Shown here: positions 54,549-62,036 of the stretch, in pieces
Layout: each line of letters opens with the position of its first letter
Position numbering within the stretch: position 1 is the first letter of the stretch
NCBI GenBank assembly: GCA_937132065.1
Contig: CAKZNT010000038.1
Span: 42,391-106,390 of the forward strand
Source: an uncultured Loktanella sp.
GTDB lineage: Bacteria > Pseudomonadota > Alphaproteobacteria > Rhodobacterales > Rhodobacteraceae
DNA length: 64,000 nt
Direction: 5' to 3'
Notes under the pieces: generated by a model
Seen by the model: only the letters and a program-made list of their open reading frames with translations
Database searches by the model: none
Told to the model about the DNA's origin: nothing
Translations under genes and position numbers: made by a program

Positions 54549-54597
54549 GTCATCAACCAAGTTGAAAAATTGGAAATTCCCCAACTTGGTTGATGAC
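54549..54597. repeat. perfect 16-bp inverted repeat built from two copies of the island 11-mer
   Basis: GTCATCAACCAAGTTG (54549-54564) and CAACTTGGTTGATGAC (54582-54597) are perfect complements around a 17-nt loop. Each arm contains the island repeat CAACTTGGTTG in opposite orientation. It lies between two convergent genes, so it may end both transcripts, or be a protein-binding site. Confidence 0.85.
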
Positions 54598-54761
54598 CAA
54601 CATCCGTTGCAGACGCAACGAGACATGGATCAGAAAACCCACGTCATTAAGACCGCAAAGTTTACATGCCCCGTAACCTAAGTTTAACTGCGATGGTGCA
54701 GCTGCTGTAAAGTGCGACCAACTTAATGTTTGGGATTGGATTCTTCTTAAACCTGCTGAAG

Positions 54762-55196
54762 TTAGATTTTTCTTTTCCAAAAATCTGGAGGAATGGTTGT
54801 CGACATTGCATCTAGCAGTTGTTTTTCCAATGTCGCGCCGGTGATGCCTGCAAGAAATTCAAGCCGAACCTTCCCATCGAAGTGCCATGCGTCAAAATCC
54901 CCATAGTGAGCAAAAATCTCAATGTCAGCGTCATGCGCATCTATTCCCGTGTCTGGATCAAACGTTCGTGAAACGCTCCAAAAATTCATCCATCTTTCGC
55001 AGGGATCACGGTCATAAACTGACAATGCTCCATTCTCTAATTGGGCAAAGTGAGGTATAGTGTTCACCAAGCATATGAAGTCACCCCATAGATGGCACTC
55101 GGTCCACTTTCCGTGTTTGCAGCTCGTGATTAGATCATCAAAAATCTGCTTGTGGTCTCTAAAAAATGGGGCGGGAATGTTCAAATATTCTGTCAT
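54762..55196 (-). CDS. protein of unknown function
   Basis: A 144-residue acidic protein rich in aromatic and His residues (KHGKWTECHLWGDFICLVNT, then HYGDFDAWHFDGKVRLEF). No signal peptide, membrane helix or known domain. It has the look of a compact globular immunity- or SMI1-like protein, but no motif supports that. It lies downstream of the AAA+ ATPase gene on the same strand with 89 bp between. Confidence 0.55.
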   Translation of the reverse strand: MTEYLNIPAPFFRDHKQIFDDLITSCKHGKWTECHLWGDFICLVNTIPHFAQLENGALSVYDRDPCERWMNFWSVSRTFDPDTGIDAHDADIEIFAHYGDFDAWHFDGKVRLEFLAGITGATLEKQLLDAMSTTIPPDFWKRKI

Positions 55197-55285
55197 GTGA
55201 TATTCCTTTCAATTGACAAAGGTTCGTTGTCTGCCGCTGAGAACTCAGCGGCAGCATTTGTGTGATTTGACGAAATTGTGTGGTG

Positions 55286-55897
55286 CTAGATTGCCAGTTG
55301 ATCGATGGCGAAAATGCGGGTTCGCATATCATTTCCAGCTGCTGCCAATACACTCAGCACTTTCGCATCATGTATCGATTTGCCACGACTTTTCAGAAAT
55401 GCTTGTGCCGCAGGTAGCAAACAACTTGACGGAGGGCATTGAACGTCCAGCACGAGCAATCTGCTACGCATGGCTGCACTGATTGCTGACAGTTTATTGG
55501 TGGTCAAAACCAACCCACAATGATGGGAGTGAACATTCCAAAACGCTTGCAAGCTGTTTAAAGTTGACAACGGTATCTGATCAAATTCGTTGATGACGAT
55601 AAACGGGACCGCAACACTTCCAAGCAATGCGTTCAAAGTGTTTTCGATCTCAGTAAAACTCGTCAACAACTTGCCCTCAAACACATAAGGCACTTGGAAA
55701 AGTGGGTTTGCGTGTTGATTGCGCTGTTCCGCCAACACTTTGGCAGCTGCTGATTTTCCTGTACCGGGTGGACCGACTAAGACGACACCACTGTCAAGTT
55801 TTCCTGTGGCAATATTTGTGAATTGGCTGGCAACCAACTGATCTGCAAAATGCAGATCAGCCGATGTTTGAGGGCGACAAAATTCTTCAAAGTTCAT
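55286..55897 (-). CDS. AAA+ ATPase, clamp-loader-like
   Basis: A protein of about 203 residues. Walker A is GPPGTGKSAA, Walker B is FIVINEFDQIP (Asn-Glu-Phe-Asp rather than the usual Asp-Glu pair), sensor 1 is VLTTNK, and the SRL box in AAMRSRLLVLD resembles the Ser-Arg-Cys arginine finger of clamp loaders. It ends with a small lid domain. Its start (GGAG at -10) is 1 bp after the stop of the upstream 245-residue gene, so the two are one transcript. Substrate or partner unknown; a role in replication or remodelling is inference. Confidence 0.8.
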   Translation of the reverse strand: MNFEEFCRPQTSADLHFADQLVASQFTNIATGKLDSGVVLVGPPGTGKSAAAKVLAEQRNQHANPLFQVPYVFEGKLLTSFTEIENTLNALLGSVAVPFIVINEFDQIPLSTLNSLQAFWNVHSHHCGLVLTTNKLSAISAAMRSRLLVLDVQCPPSSCLLPAAQAFLKSRGKSIHDAKVLSVLAAAGNDMRTRIFAIDQLAI

Positions 55898-55898
55898 T

Positions 55899-56636
55899 TT
55901 AGTCGGCTCCTTGCGTGTCAGAATTTGCGTCATGCACTGCATCATGGACATCATGCAGGGTCTGTTTCACATCATCCAAAATTTTCTGGGAATTTTGTTC
56001 TGCGGAATACAAACGTCCTGCTTCACTGAGCACAGTATTTACGACGCTTTTCTTGTTGCAGCCGAAGACAACTTCAAAGGTGCCGCCAGAAGCAGGACGA
56101 ACCAGTGCAACAGCGAACTCATTTTCGGCTTCTGGATGTGGCTCCAAATCTTGATGGCGCTCATCAATGGCAAACAGAGCATCGATGCTGCTACAGAATT
56201 CGGCACCCTGCTCCGCTAATTTGGCGGCGCTTGGCGTAGTTGCACCTTTGCTTTTACGGATGTTTTCGATCCCATTTTGGGATGTGATCCAGTTTTTAAG
56301 CTTTGTGGGTTCAATGTTTTGTCGATCCGCTTCATTGAAAACGGAAGCGAAGGCAAAGACGCGGTTTCCACACTCCCCAAAAATAAGTCTCGCAATTTTT
56401 GCTGCCAATGATGTTTTGCTATTATATGGGATTTCGAGCGCATCAAGCTGTTGGTTCAGTGCCCTAATTAGTGGGCGGGTTCCCTTAACTTGCATGAAAA
56501 GATGAAAGGCTTTCGCAAGCAAATCGTAAAGCGCATCATTGCTTTTCTTATAAAGTGTCTTCTCCCAAGTTTCGCGCTCGTTGATAAGAAGAGCCGTTGT
56601 GGAGGCCACTTGGCCACTGCTGAGGATATTTTCCAT
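55899..56636 (-). CDS. protein of unknown function, partner of the AAA+ ATPase
   Basis: A 245-residue protein without known domain. It is mostly helical to about residue 150, has a beta-rich segment (FAVALVRPASGGTFEVVFGCN, about 175-196) and a C-terminal acidic tail with repeated Asp-Val/His-Asp (DDVKQTLHDVHDAVHDAN). Lysine and Asn content is high, unlike the core genes. It is transcribed with and directly upstream of the AAA+ gene. Confidence 0.65.
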   Translation of the reverse strand: MENILSSGQVASTTALLINERETWEKTLYKKSNDALYDLLAKAFHLFMQVKGTRPLIRALNQQLDALEIPYNSKTSLAAKIARLIFGECGNRVFAFASVFNEADRQNIEPTKLKNWITSQNGIENIRKSKGATTPSAAKLAEQGAEFCSSIDALFAIDERHQDLEPHPEAENEFAVALVRPASGGTFEVVFGCNKKSVVNTVLSEAGRLYSAEQNSQKILDDVKQTLHDVHDAVHDANSDTQGAD

Positions 56637-56806
56637 TTCTAGTTCCTTCTTCGGCCTCGCCGATGTTGAGTTAAAGTGCGGCGGTGGTGCTGCACCTCAT
56701 GTCGTTGCTGACAAGAAGAAACTAGCTGTTGGGTATGTTAAGCAAAACAAAGTCCAAAAGTTTGTTTTTTTGACTTATCATTTTTGCTGTAATCATTCAT
56801 AACTTA

Positions 56807-57751
56807 ATGATGAAAAATGTTGATTTCCAAAAATTTGAAGCCTTGAACCGCAAAATTTCGCTATTTTACCGCTTCCTACAGGTTAGCCCAACGTACCGAA
56901 TGGCTTACGAACACGTTTACCAAGATGCTGCTTTGCCAGACTGCCATGACTATGTCCGTTTGCTTAAATCCGCTGAGCGGTTTGGCGATGTTTGGGGCTT
57001 GAGCTTTGAACAGTGGTGGTTCCAACACGGCCAGTACTGGCTAGATTTCATCAATCATATCCAGCCCAAAGTGGCTGCGCGATACTACGGTTTGTCTCTG
57101 CCATCGGCAGAGGAGATGGATGAACACCACTGGCGCACATTGGGTTCCTTTAATGAGCAGCTTCAAAGCTACCAACACGATGAATTTCTACCAAATGGTA
57201 GCCCTGACACAGTAATTATGGCCATTCCAGTCAACGGTGATGCTGAAGTGATCGAAGAACACATGGTCGAACTCCTCCGTAACGAACTGCAAAAACTGCC
57301 TGAAACCATCCGCCGTAGGTCAAGGATCAAGTTTCAGAAAAACAAGGTGCGCAGGCTCTCGCTGGAAAAGTTTCTTTACGCTGTCTACACTCGTGCGCTG
57401 TATTTTGATGACCTGAAACTTCATCAGTTGGGAGCGAAGATTGACAAGGAATATCCTCAAACCAAGCGCAAAGACGAAAGTGACAGTGATGAGCCACCTG
57501 AACGGATCAATGGGATTAAGGCTAGTGAATTGTTGCGCAAAGCGTTGTTCGTTTCCGAATGGGCCGCATTGAGCGAATTCCCAGTTACGACCAAGCACGA
57601 CAGGGTCAGGAATGAAAAAGCTAAGATGGTGGCGGATGACGCAACAGGAAAACCTCGGCTTCAACTAATAGAAGGGCCCTATGACTTGTCCTTCGATTGG
57701 CGATTTATCAAGAACCAAATAAGAGCGGGAAATATCGAGCCTCAGCTGTAG
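56807..57751 (+). CDS. protein of unknown function
   Basis: A 314-residue soluble protein divergent from the AAA+ pair with 170 bp between starts. It is helix-rich with many aromatic residues in the first 130 residues (FLQVSPTYRMAYEHVYQ, WWFQHGQYWLDFI), a charged middle (ELQKLPETIRRRSRIKFQKNK) and a basic/acidic linker near 225. No known domain. Two ATGs stand at 56807 and 56810; no Shine-Dalgarno is visible. Confidence 0.65.
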   Translation: MMKNVDFQKFEALNRKISLFYRFLQVSPTYRMAYEHVYQDAALPDCHDYVRLLKSAERFGDVWGLSFEQWWFQHGQYWLDFINHIQPKVAARYYGLSLPSAEEMDEHHWRTLGSFNEQLQSYQHDEFLPNGSPDTVIMAIPVNGDAEVIEEHMVELLRNELQKLPETIRRRSRIKFQKNKVRRLSLEKFLYAVYTRALYFDDLKLHQLGAKIDKEYPQTKRKDESDSDEPPERINGIKASELLRKALFVSEWAALSEFPVTTKHDRVRNEKAKMVADDATGKPRLQLIEGPYDLSFDWRFIKNQIRAGNIEPQL

Positions 57752-57959
57752 AATAGCCCACGAACCATGACTTCGGCGTCTTATTGGTTCTTTGCATGTT
57801 ACCTTGCACCACTGTGTTTGCGAACATTGGGGTTCAAGGTGCTATCGGCACCACGGCCCTTGTTGACTGTTATGAGCCAGCAAAATGCCACATGTGCACT
57901 CGCTCTTTGGTTGACATGGCATTATTCGAACCTTGCATGCATCAATCGGAGATCATGCA

Positions 57960-58421
57960 ATGACACATCTTTCAAAGCTCTCACTTTCATCGGCATCTCG
58001 CAAACAACCAGTAACCCCCGTTGCAAGGAAACGGCTCAACCTGATCCGCAAGCTGGACCTGCAAATTCTTGCCGCCGAAGCTGAACTCAAAGACGAGGAA
58101 TTTCTCGAAGATATTCGCAAGTGGGTCCGTGGTGAAGACGGAGAGAAAGAACAAATCACCGAGCAACGCGCTGTGCGCAAGTGGTGGTGGCAACACCATA
58201 CTGGGGCATGGATGGTTACGCTGCGGGATGGCTCAAAAGAACTCCCACTGCTGGAAGACAAGCACTCCGCCGAAGTTGGTGAGATCGCCAACTTGGTTGA
58301 TACCCTGCAGCTGCTACGTTCCGCTGTAATTGCTGGTGAGCTTGATGATCAGCTTGCACAGATGATCAAAGCCAAGCCAAAGAAGGCCACAGGCAAACAG
58401 GGCAAAGCTCAAACGGCATGA
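57960..58421 (+). CDS. protein of unknown function
   Basis: A 153-residue protein. CGGAG 8 nt before the ATG at 57960 sets the start. It has a basic N-terminus, a helical stretch (ARKRLNLIRKLDLQILAAEAEL), a Trp-rich middle (VRKWWWQHHTGAWMVTLRDG) and a Lys-rich tail. It overlaps the next gene by 4 bp. It carries copy 6 of the 11-mer repeat (58289-58299) inside the coding sequence. Confidence 0.65.
   Translation: MTHLSKLSLSSASRKQPVTPVARKRLNLIRKLDLQILAAEAELKDEEFLEDIRKWVRGEDGEKEQITEQRAVRKWWWQHHTGAWMVTLRDGSKELPLLEDKHSAEVGEIANLVDTLQLLRSAVIAGELDDQLAQMIKAKPKKATGKQGKAQTA
58289..58299. repeat. island 11-mer repeat, copy 6
   Basis: CAACTTGGTTG, the only copy found well inside a gene (reading frame ANLVD). 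Confidence 0.65.
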
Positions 58422-58624
58422 AAATCGAACTTTCCATTGACGGCGGCCCACATGAGTTTGAACACCTGCTGCGAGCATTGCTTCTAAAGCAGATCACCGA
58501 CAGTGACATCATCAAGGCCAAGCAGCGTGAGGAGCATTGGAAAAAGATCGAAGGCAATACGCGGGTTTCTCAGTTGTTCGTTGAAGCACATGAACGCAGC
58601 AAAAGAAAAGAGTTGGCTGGTTAA
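58418..58624 (+). CDS. small protein of unknown function
   Basis: A 68-residue helical protein (HEFEHLLRALLLKQITDSDI, then KQREEHWKKIEGN). It starts inside the stop codon of the previous gene (ATGA) and is therefore co-translated. A perfect 10-bp terminator follows 28 bp later, so these two genes form a complete small operon. Confidence 0.65.
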   Translation: MKIELSIDGGPHEFEHLLRALLLKQITDSDIIKAKQREEHWKKIEGNTRVSQLFVEAHERSKRKELAG

Positions 58625-58652
58625 GTGAGCGTTTCTCAGTAAAGTTGACCTG

Positions 58653-58688
58653 TATGGGCTGCGTTCATCGAGTGCAGCCCATATTTTT
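58653..58688 (+). terminator. strong intrinsic terminator
   Basis: TATGGGCTGC (58653-58662) and GCAGCCCATA (58674-58683) are perfect 10-bp arms with an 11-nt loop, followed by TTTTT. Confidence 0.92.
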
Positions 58689-58715
58689 CAATAGCTGACT
58701 AAGGGTGATTGCGCC

Positions 58716-59129
58716 GTGAAAAAATACATATCTCAAAGGCATTCTTCAAAATACATGACAGTTGATGGCGACCCACGTGAACGCGCAAAAACCGCTTTCG
58801 AACACGATCTTAATACCGTCGAACTTGGGCAAGGTACTACGTCTCGCATCGATTTCTATGGTGATGCTTGGTATGAAGCTGTCCGAACCACGGATAGGCT
58901 AGAAGGCTTACGGAAAACAGTCACCGTTCGGGGTTGGTACATCTCAACTCTACCAAACTTTGAAGATCGCGGTAATCGCCCTGATTTTGTTTTCGAAATT
59001 AACGGGCAAAGCATGAACGAAGATAATCACAGTCGCCCATGGCATTGGCAGTTTTGGGTCAACAAAGACACGCTCAACCAACACACCAAGCTCAACAGTG
59101 CTGTGGTGAAGGCAAAATTGCACGGTTAG
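58716..59129 (+). CDS. protein of unknown function
   Basis: A 137-residue basic protein starting at a GTG (MKKYISQRHSSKYMTVDGDP). It contains FVFEINGQSMNEDN and a Trp-rich end (WHWQFWVNK). No DNA-binding motif is evident. It lies between a strong terminator and the methyltransferase genes, and a 257-bp gap follows, so it may be a separate unit. Confidence 0.55.
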   Translation: MKKYISQRHSSKYMTVDGDPRERAKTAFEHDLNTVELGQGTTSRIDFYGDAWYEAVRTTDRLEGLRKTVTVRGWYISTLPNFEDRGNRPDFVFEINGQSMNEDNHSRPWHWQFWVNKDTLNQHTKLNSAVVKAKLHG

Positions 59130-59386
59130 GTGATACCACTAGTTATTTTTAAAGCCTATATTCTTGGGCAAGCTTATGAAAAATATGCAATTTTCTGAGT
59201 TATAGCAAAGCCAGTTTTATCTCACTAATCGTGGGGCTGAGCTTATGTTGCTACACATGAGCAATTTGATCCTAAGCGTTGTACGTAGTCGAAAATTGCT
59301 GCATAATCCAACGAGCTCGATCAGCGCATTCAGTCTATGTTTCGCTGCACGACAGTGCAATTTTTGACTGATACGGAGTTAGACAG

Positions 59387-60730
59387 ATGGCTGAGGATCA
59401 GCAAAAATTCAGAAGTGACACCTCTGAGGCAGCTGAACTCTACCGTAGATACTCAAGATTAGAGCAAGGCATCTTTGTCCGAGAGCAGTCAACTCTTACA
59501 ACTTATAGTTCACCTGTGAATTTCATAGAGGCTATGCAACGGCCGAGGCATCGATGGTTTCCATATAAAGAGGGATTTTCACCATCTTTTGTTAATGATT
59601 TCCTTCCCACGGCTTCATCGGCAAAGGGTGGGGTTGTGTTTGATCCATTTTCTGGATCGGGGACGACTTCTATAGTCGCAGGAGAACGTGGATTGGATGG
59701 GCTGGGCTTTGATGTTAGCCCTCTAACCAATTTTGTGGCCACTGTAAAAGCTACCACGATGAACGCCAAAGAATTGCGTTCTTTTAGAAAGCATATAGCC
59801 GAATTTAGTGGTTCTCCCTTGATTGCCGTAGCGGCACAACCTGACAATGAAACTGTAAAGCGATATTTTGAAGATGATGTTCTAAACTCGCTGTTGAGGG
59901 CCAAAGCATTTTTCAAAGAAATTGACTGCAGCAAGACAGCGCCCCTTTTTAAACTCGCTTTTCTAACCGCGATAGAACCTTTCTCGACACACAGAAAAGC
60001 GGGGAATGGTGTGAAGAGAAAAACTAACTATGCATGGCCATCCGCACATAAAGATAGCGTTTTGGCTCTTAAAGAATTTCTAGTTAAACAGCTTGAAATG
60101 TTTGCTTCAGATATTGAACAAACCACTGATTTCAGAAGTCCTATATTTAGGCAAAGGTCTTGTTTAGGGGAGGCTTTGAGTGATGAAGTTGAAGATGTAA
60201 GTGCGGTACTTACGTCACCGCCGTATGCAAACTGTTTTGACTACAGCAAGATTTATATGTCCGAACTTTGGTTAGGTGATTTTTTCGCCTCCAAATCTGA
60301 TCAGAATGACTTTAGACAGGCTTCTCTCCGGTCTCATGTTCATGCTACTTGGAAAGAACGATATCAGAAAGCAGGGTCGCCTGTGGTGGATGAAGTTATT
60401 CGCCCGTATATTGAAGGCCAGAGCTTATGGTCCCCAAAGATTGGGAGTATGCTCTCCGGCTATTTTGCTGACCTTGGAAATCTACTAAACAATCTCAAAC
60501 CACGGTTGCGTCAGAATGCTAGAATGGGTTTCGTAGTTGGAAATTCCTTCTATGGAGGTATTCCCGTGGCTACAGACTTGCTTTTGGCTGATCTTGGAAG
60601 AAGCCAAGGATATTTGGTGGAGGAAGTGCGTGTGTACCGAGGTGTAATCCCGTCATCCCAACAATATCGTAAGCTGGGAGACAACCGAAAATACATGCGT
60701 GAGAGTATGGTCATACTACGGAGGCCTTGA
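59387..60730 (+). CDS. DNA amino-methyltransferase, first of the pair
   Basis: A 447-residue protein with AdoMet motif I DPFSGSGTT at residues 86-94, GFDVSP after it, and catalytic motif IV TSPPY at 276-280 (TSPPYANCFDY). The separation of about 180 residues with motif I first puts the likely target-recognition region in the middle. TSPPY is usual for N4-cytosine enzymes and also found in N6-adenine ones, so the methylated base is uncertain. Its stop overlaps the ATG of the next gene by one base. A restriction-modification or solitary role cannot be decided from this gene alone. Confidence 0.88.
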   Translation: MAEDQQKFRSDTSEAAELYRRYSRLEQGIFVREQSTLTTYSSPVNFIEAMQRPRHRWFPYKEGFSPSFVNDFLPTASSAKGGVVFDPFSGSGTTSIVAGERGLDGLGFDVSPLTNFVATVKATTMNAKELRSFRKHIAEFSGSPLIAVAAQPDNETVKRYFEDDVLNSLLRAKAFFKEIDCSKTAPLFKLAFLTAIEPFSTHRKAGNGVKRKTNYAWPSAHKDSVLALKEFLVKQLEMFASDIEQTTDFRSPIFRQRSCLGEALSDEVEDVSAVLTSPPYANCFDYSKIYMSELWLGDFFASKSDQNDFRQASLRSHVHATWKERYQKAGSPVVDEVIRPYIEGQSLWSPKIGSMLSGYFADLGNLLNNLKPRLRQNARMGFVVGNSFYGGIPVATDLLLADLGRSQGYLVEEVRVYRGVIPSSQQYRKLGDNRKYMRESMVILRRP

Positions 60731-61974
60731 TGGAAACGATAAAGTCTTTCCAAAAGTTACAATGGGGTTCCGAAGTCCAGCTTCCGAATAGCCGAGCGTT
60801 GATGAACTCACCACATTTTGTTGGTGGGCGGTATCCATGCAGAAGCGTTGCATTTGTACCCCGCATAATCCTACAGGATTTTTCAGAAACCGTAGAGCAT
60901 TTGAACGTGCTTGATCCGTTTATGGGGTCTGGAACGACAGGTATTGAGGCTGTGCACTATGCAAATTCTGTTCATGGAGTGGAAATCGATCCCTATGCGC
61001 GTCTGATCGCTTCTGTTGCAACACGTCAATACTCATATGATGAAATTGAAGCGTTGAAAGAACTTGTACTAGAGGTGGGTGCAAACACAACAGAGCAGAG
61101 GCCAAACAGCGATTTACACCCACAATTGAAGAATATCCAGTATTGGTTCAGCGACGAAAATTTTGTAGATTTACTCAAATTGAAATCTACAATTTTCAAA
61201 GTGACCGACGAGGGAAGTCTTCGAGATTTTTTGTTGACTGCTTTCGGCGATATAATCCGTGCTTGCTCGAAAGCTGAACGACAGTCGCTTAAGCCCTATA
61301 TCTCAAAGAAGTATCTGAAGAAGCCAAAGCCAGTTTTGGAAGAGTTTTTGCGAATTGCGCCGAAATACATTCAAGCTGTGGTGCCAAATACAATTCAGAA
61401 ATCTAAGGGGATAACCTGGGAAGGATCTGATGCAACCAGCTTTGACGTTTCGGTACCAATAGATCTCGCAATTACGTCACCGCCGTACATCAATGCAATA
61501 GATTACACTCGGTGCATAAAACTTGAAAGTGCTTGGATTGGAACCGCCGATAATGCCACAATAAGCGCTGTTCGAAATGCACAGCTCGGCGAAAGCGTTC
61601 GTCGCCACCGAACAATAGATGACAAACTGCTCACCTCAATTGCGATAAAGTATTTCGGTGAACTTGAATCCGTAGATAATGCAAGATTCAAAACGGCCTT
61701 GGCTTTCTTTGAGGATATGAAGTGCAATCTAAGGTCAGTTTTCCATGCACTGAAGCCCGGTGGTGCCTACTATATTATCATAGGAAATAGCACAATTCGT
61801 GGCATTGATGTGCCTACGCATCAGGCAATCGCAGAGATTGCTGTTGAACTGGGGTATAAGTGGGACAAATACTTTCGATATCGGATCAAGAACCACCGGA
61901 CGTCAATTCCGCGCGGCGACCGAGGCGGTAAAATAGAATTTGAACACGTACTTGGATTAGTTAAGCCCTTGTAA
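60730..61974 (+). CDS. DNA amino-methyltransferase, second of the pair
   Basis: A 414-residue protein with motif I DPFMGSGTT at residues 62-70, the GVEIDPYARL acidic end of the AdoMet loop, and motif IV TSPPYINAIDY from residue 249. The gene layout equals that of its upstream neighbour, and the 16 bases around TSPPY are identical in both, suggesting an old duplication. Two methyltransferases in one unit usually serve the two strands of an asymmetric recognition site. The DUF3883-type gene follows after 62 bp on the same strand. Confidence 0.88.
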   Translation: METIKSFQKLQWGSEVQLPNSRALMNSPHFVGGRYPCRSVAFVPRIILQDFSETVEHLNVLDPFMGSGTTGIEAVHYANSVHGVEIDPYARLIASVATRQYSYDEIEALKELVLEVGANTTEQRPNSDLHPQLKNIQYWFSDENFVDLLKLKSTIFKVTDEGSLRDFLLTAFGDIIRACSKAERQSLKPYISKKYLKKPKPVLEEFLRIAPKYIQAVVPNTIQKSKGITWEGSDATSFDVSVPIDLAITSPPYINAIDYTRCIKLESAWIGTADNATISAVRNAQLGESVRRHRTIDDKLLTSIAIKYFGELESVDNARFKTALAFFEDMKCNLRSVFHALKPGGAYYIIIGNSTIRGIDVPTHQAIAEIAVELGYKWDKYFRYRIKNHRTSIPRGDRGGKIEFEHVLGLVKPL

Positions 61975-62000
61975 TCCGTTCCATTTCTAGTCGCGACATG

Positions 62001-62027
62001 GCATCATTCAGAATGATTCTATGATGC
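62001..62027. promoter_or_regulatory. inverted repeat upstream of the DUF3883-type gene
   Basis: GCATCAT (62001-62007) and ATGATGC (62021-62027), perfect 7-bp arms with a 13-bp spacer, ending 9 bp before the ATG. It overlaps the ribosome-binding region and could be an operator or a structure that limits translation. Confidence 0.45.
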
Positions 62028-62036
62028 GGGGCGGTA

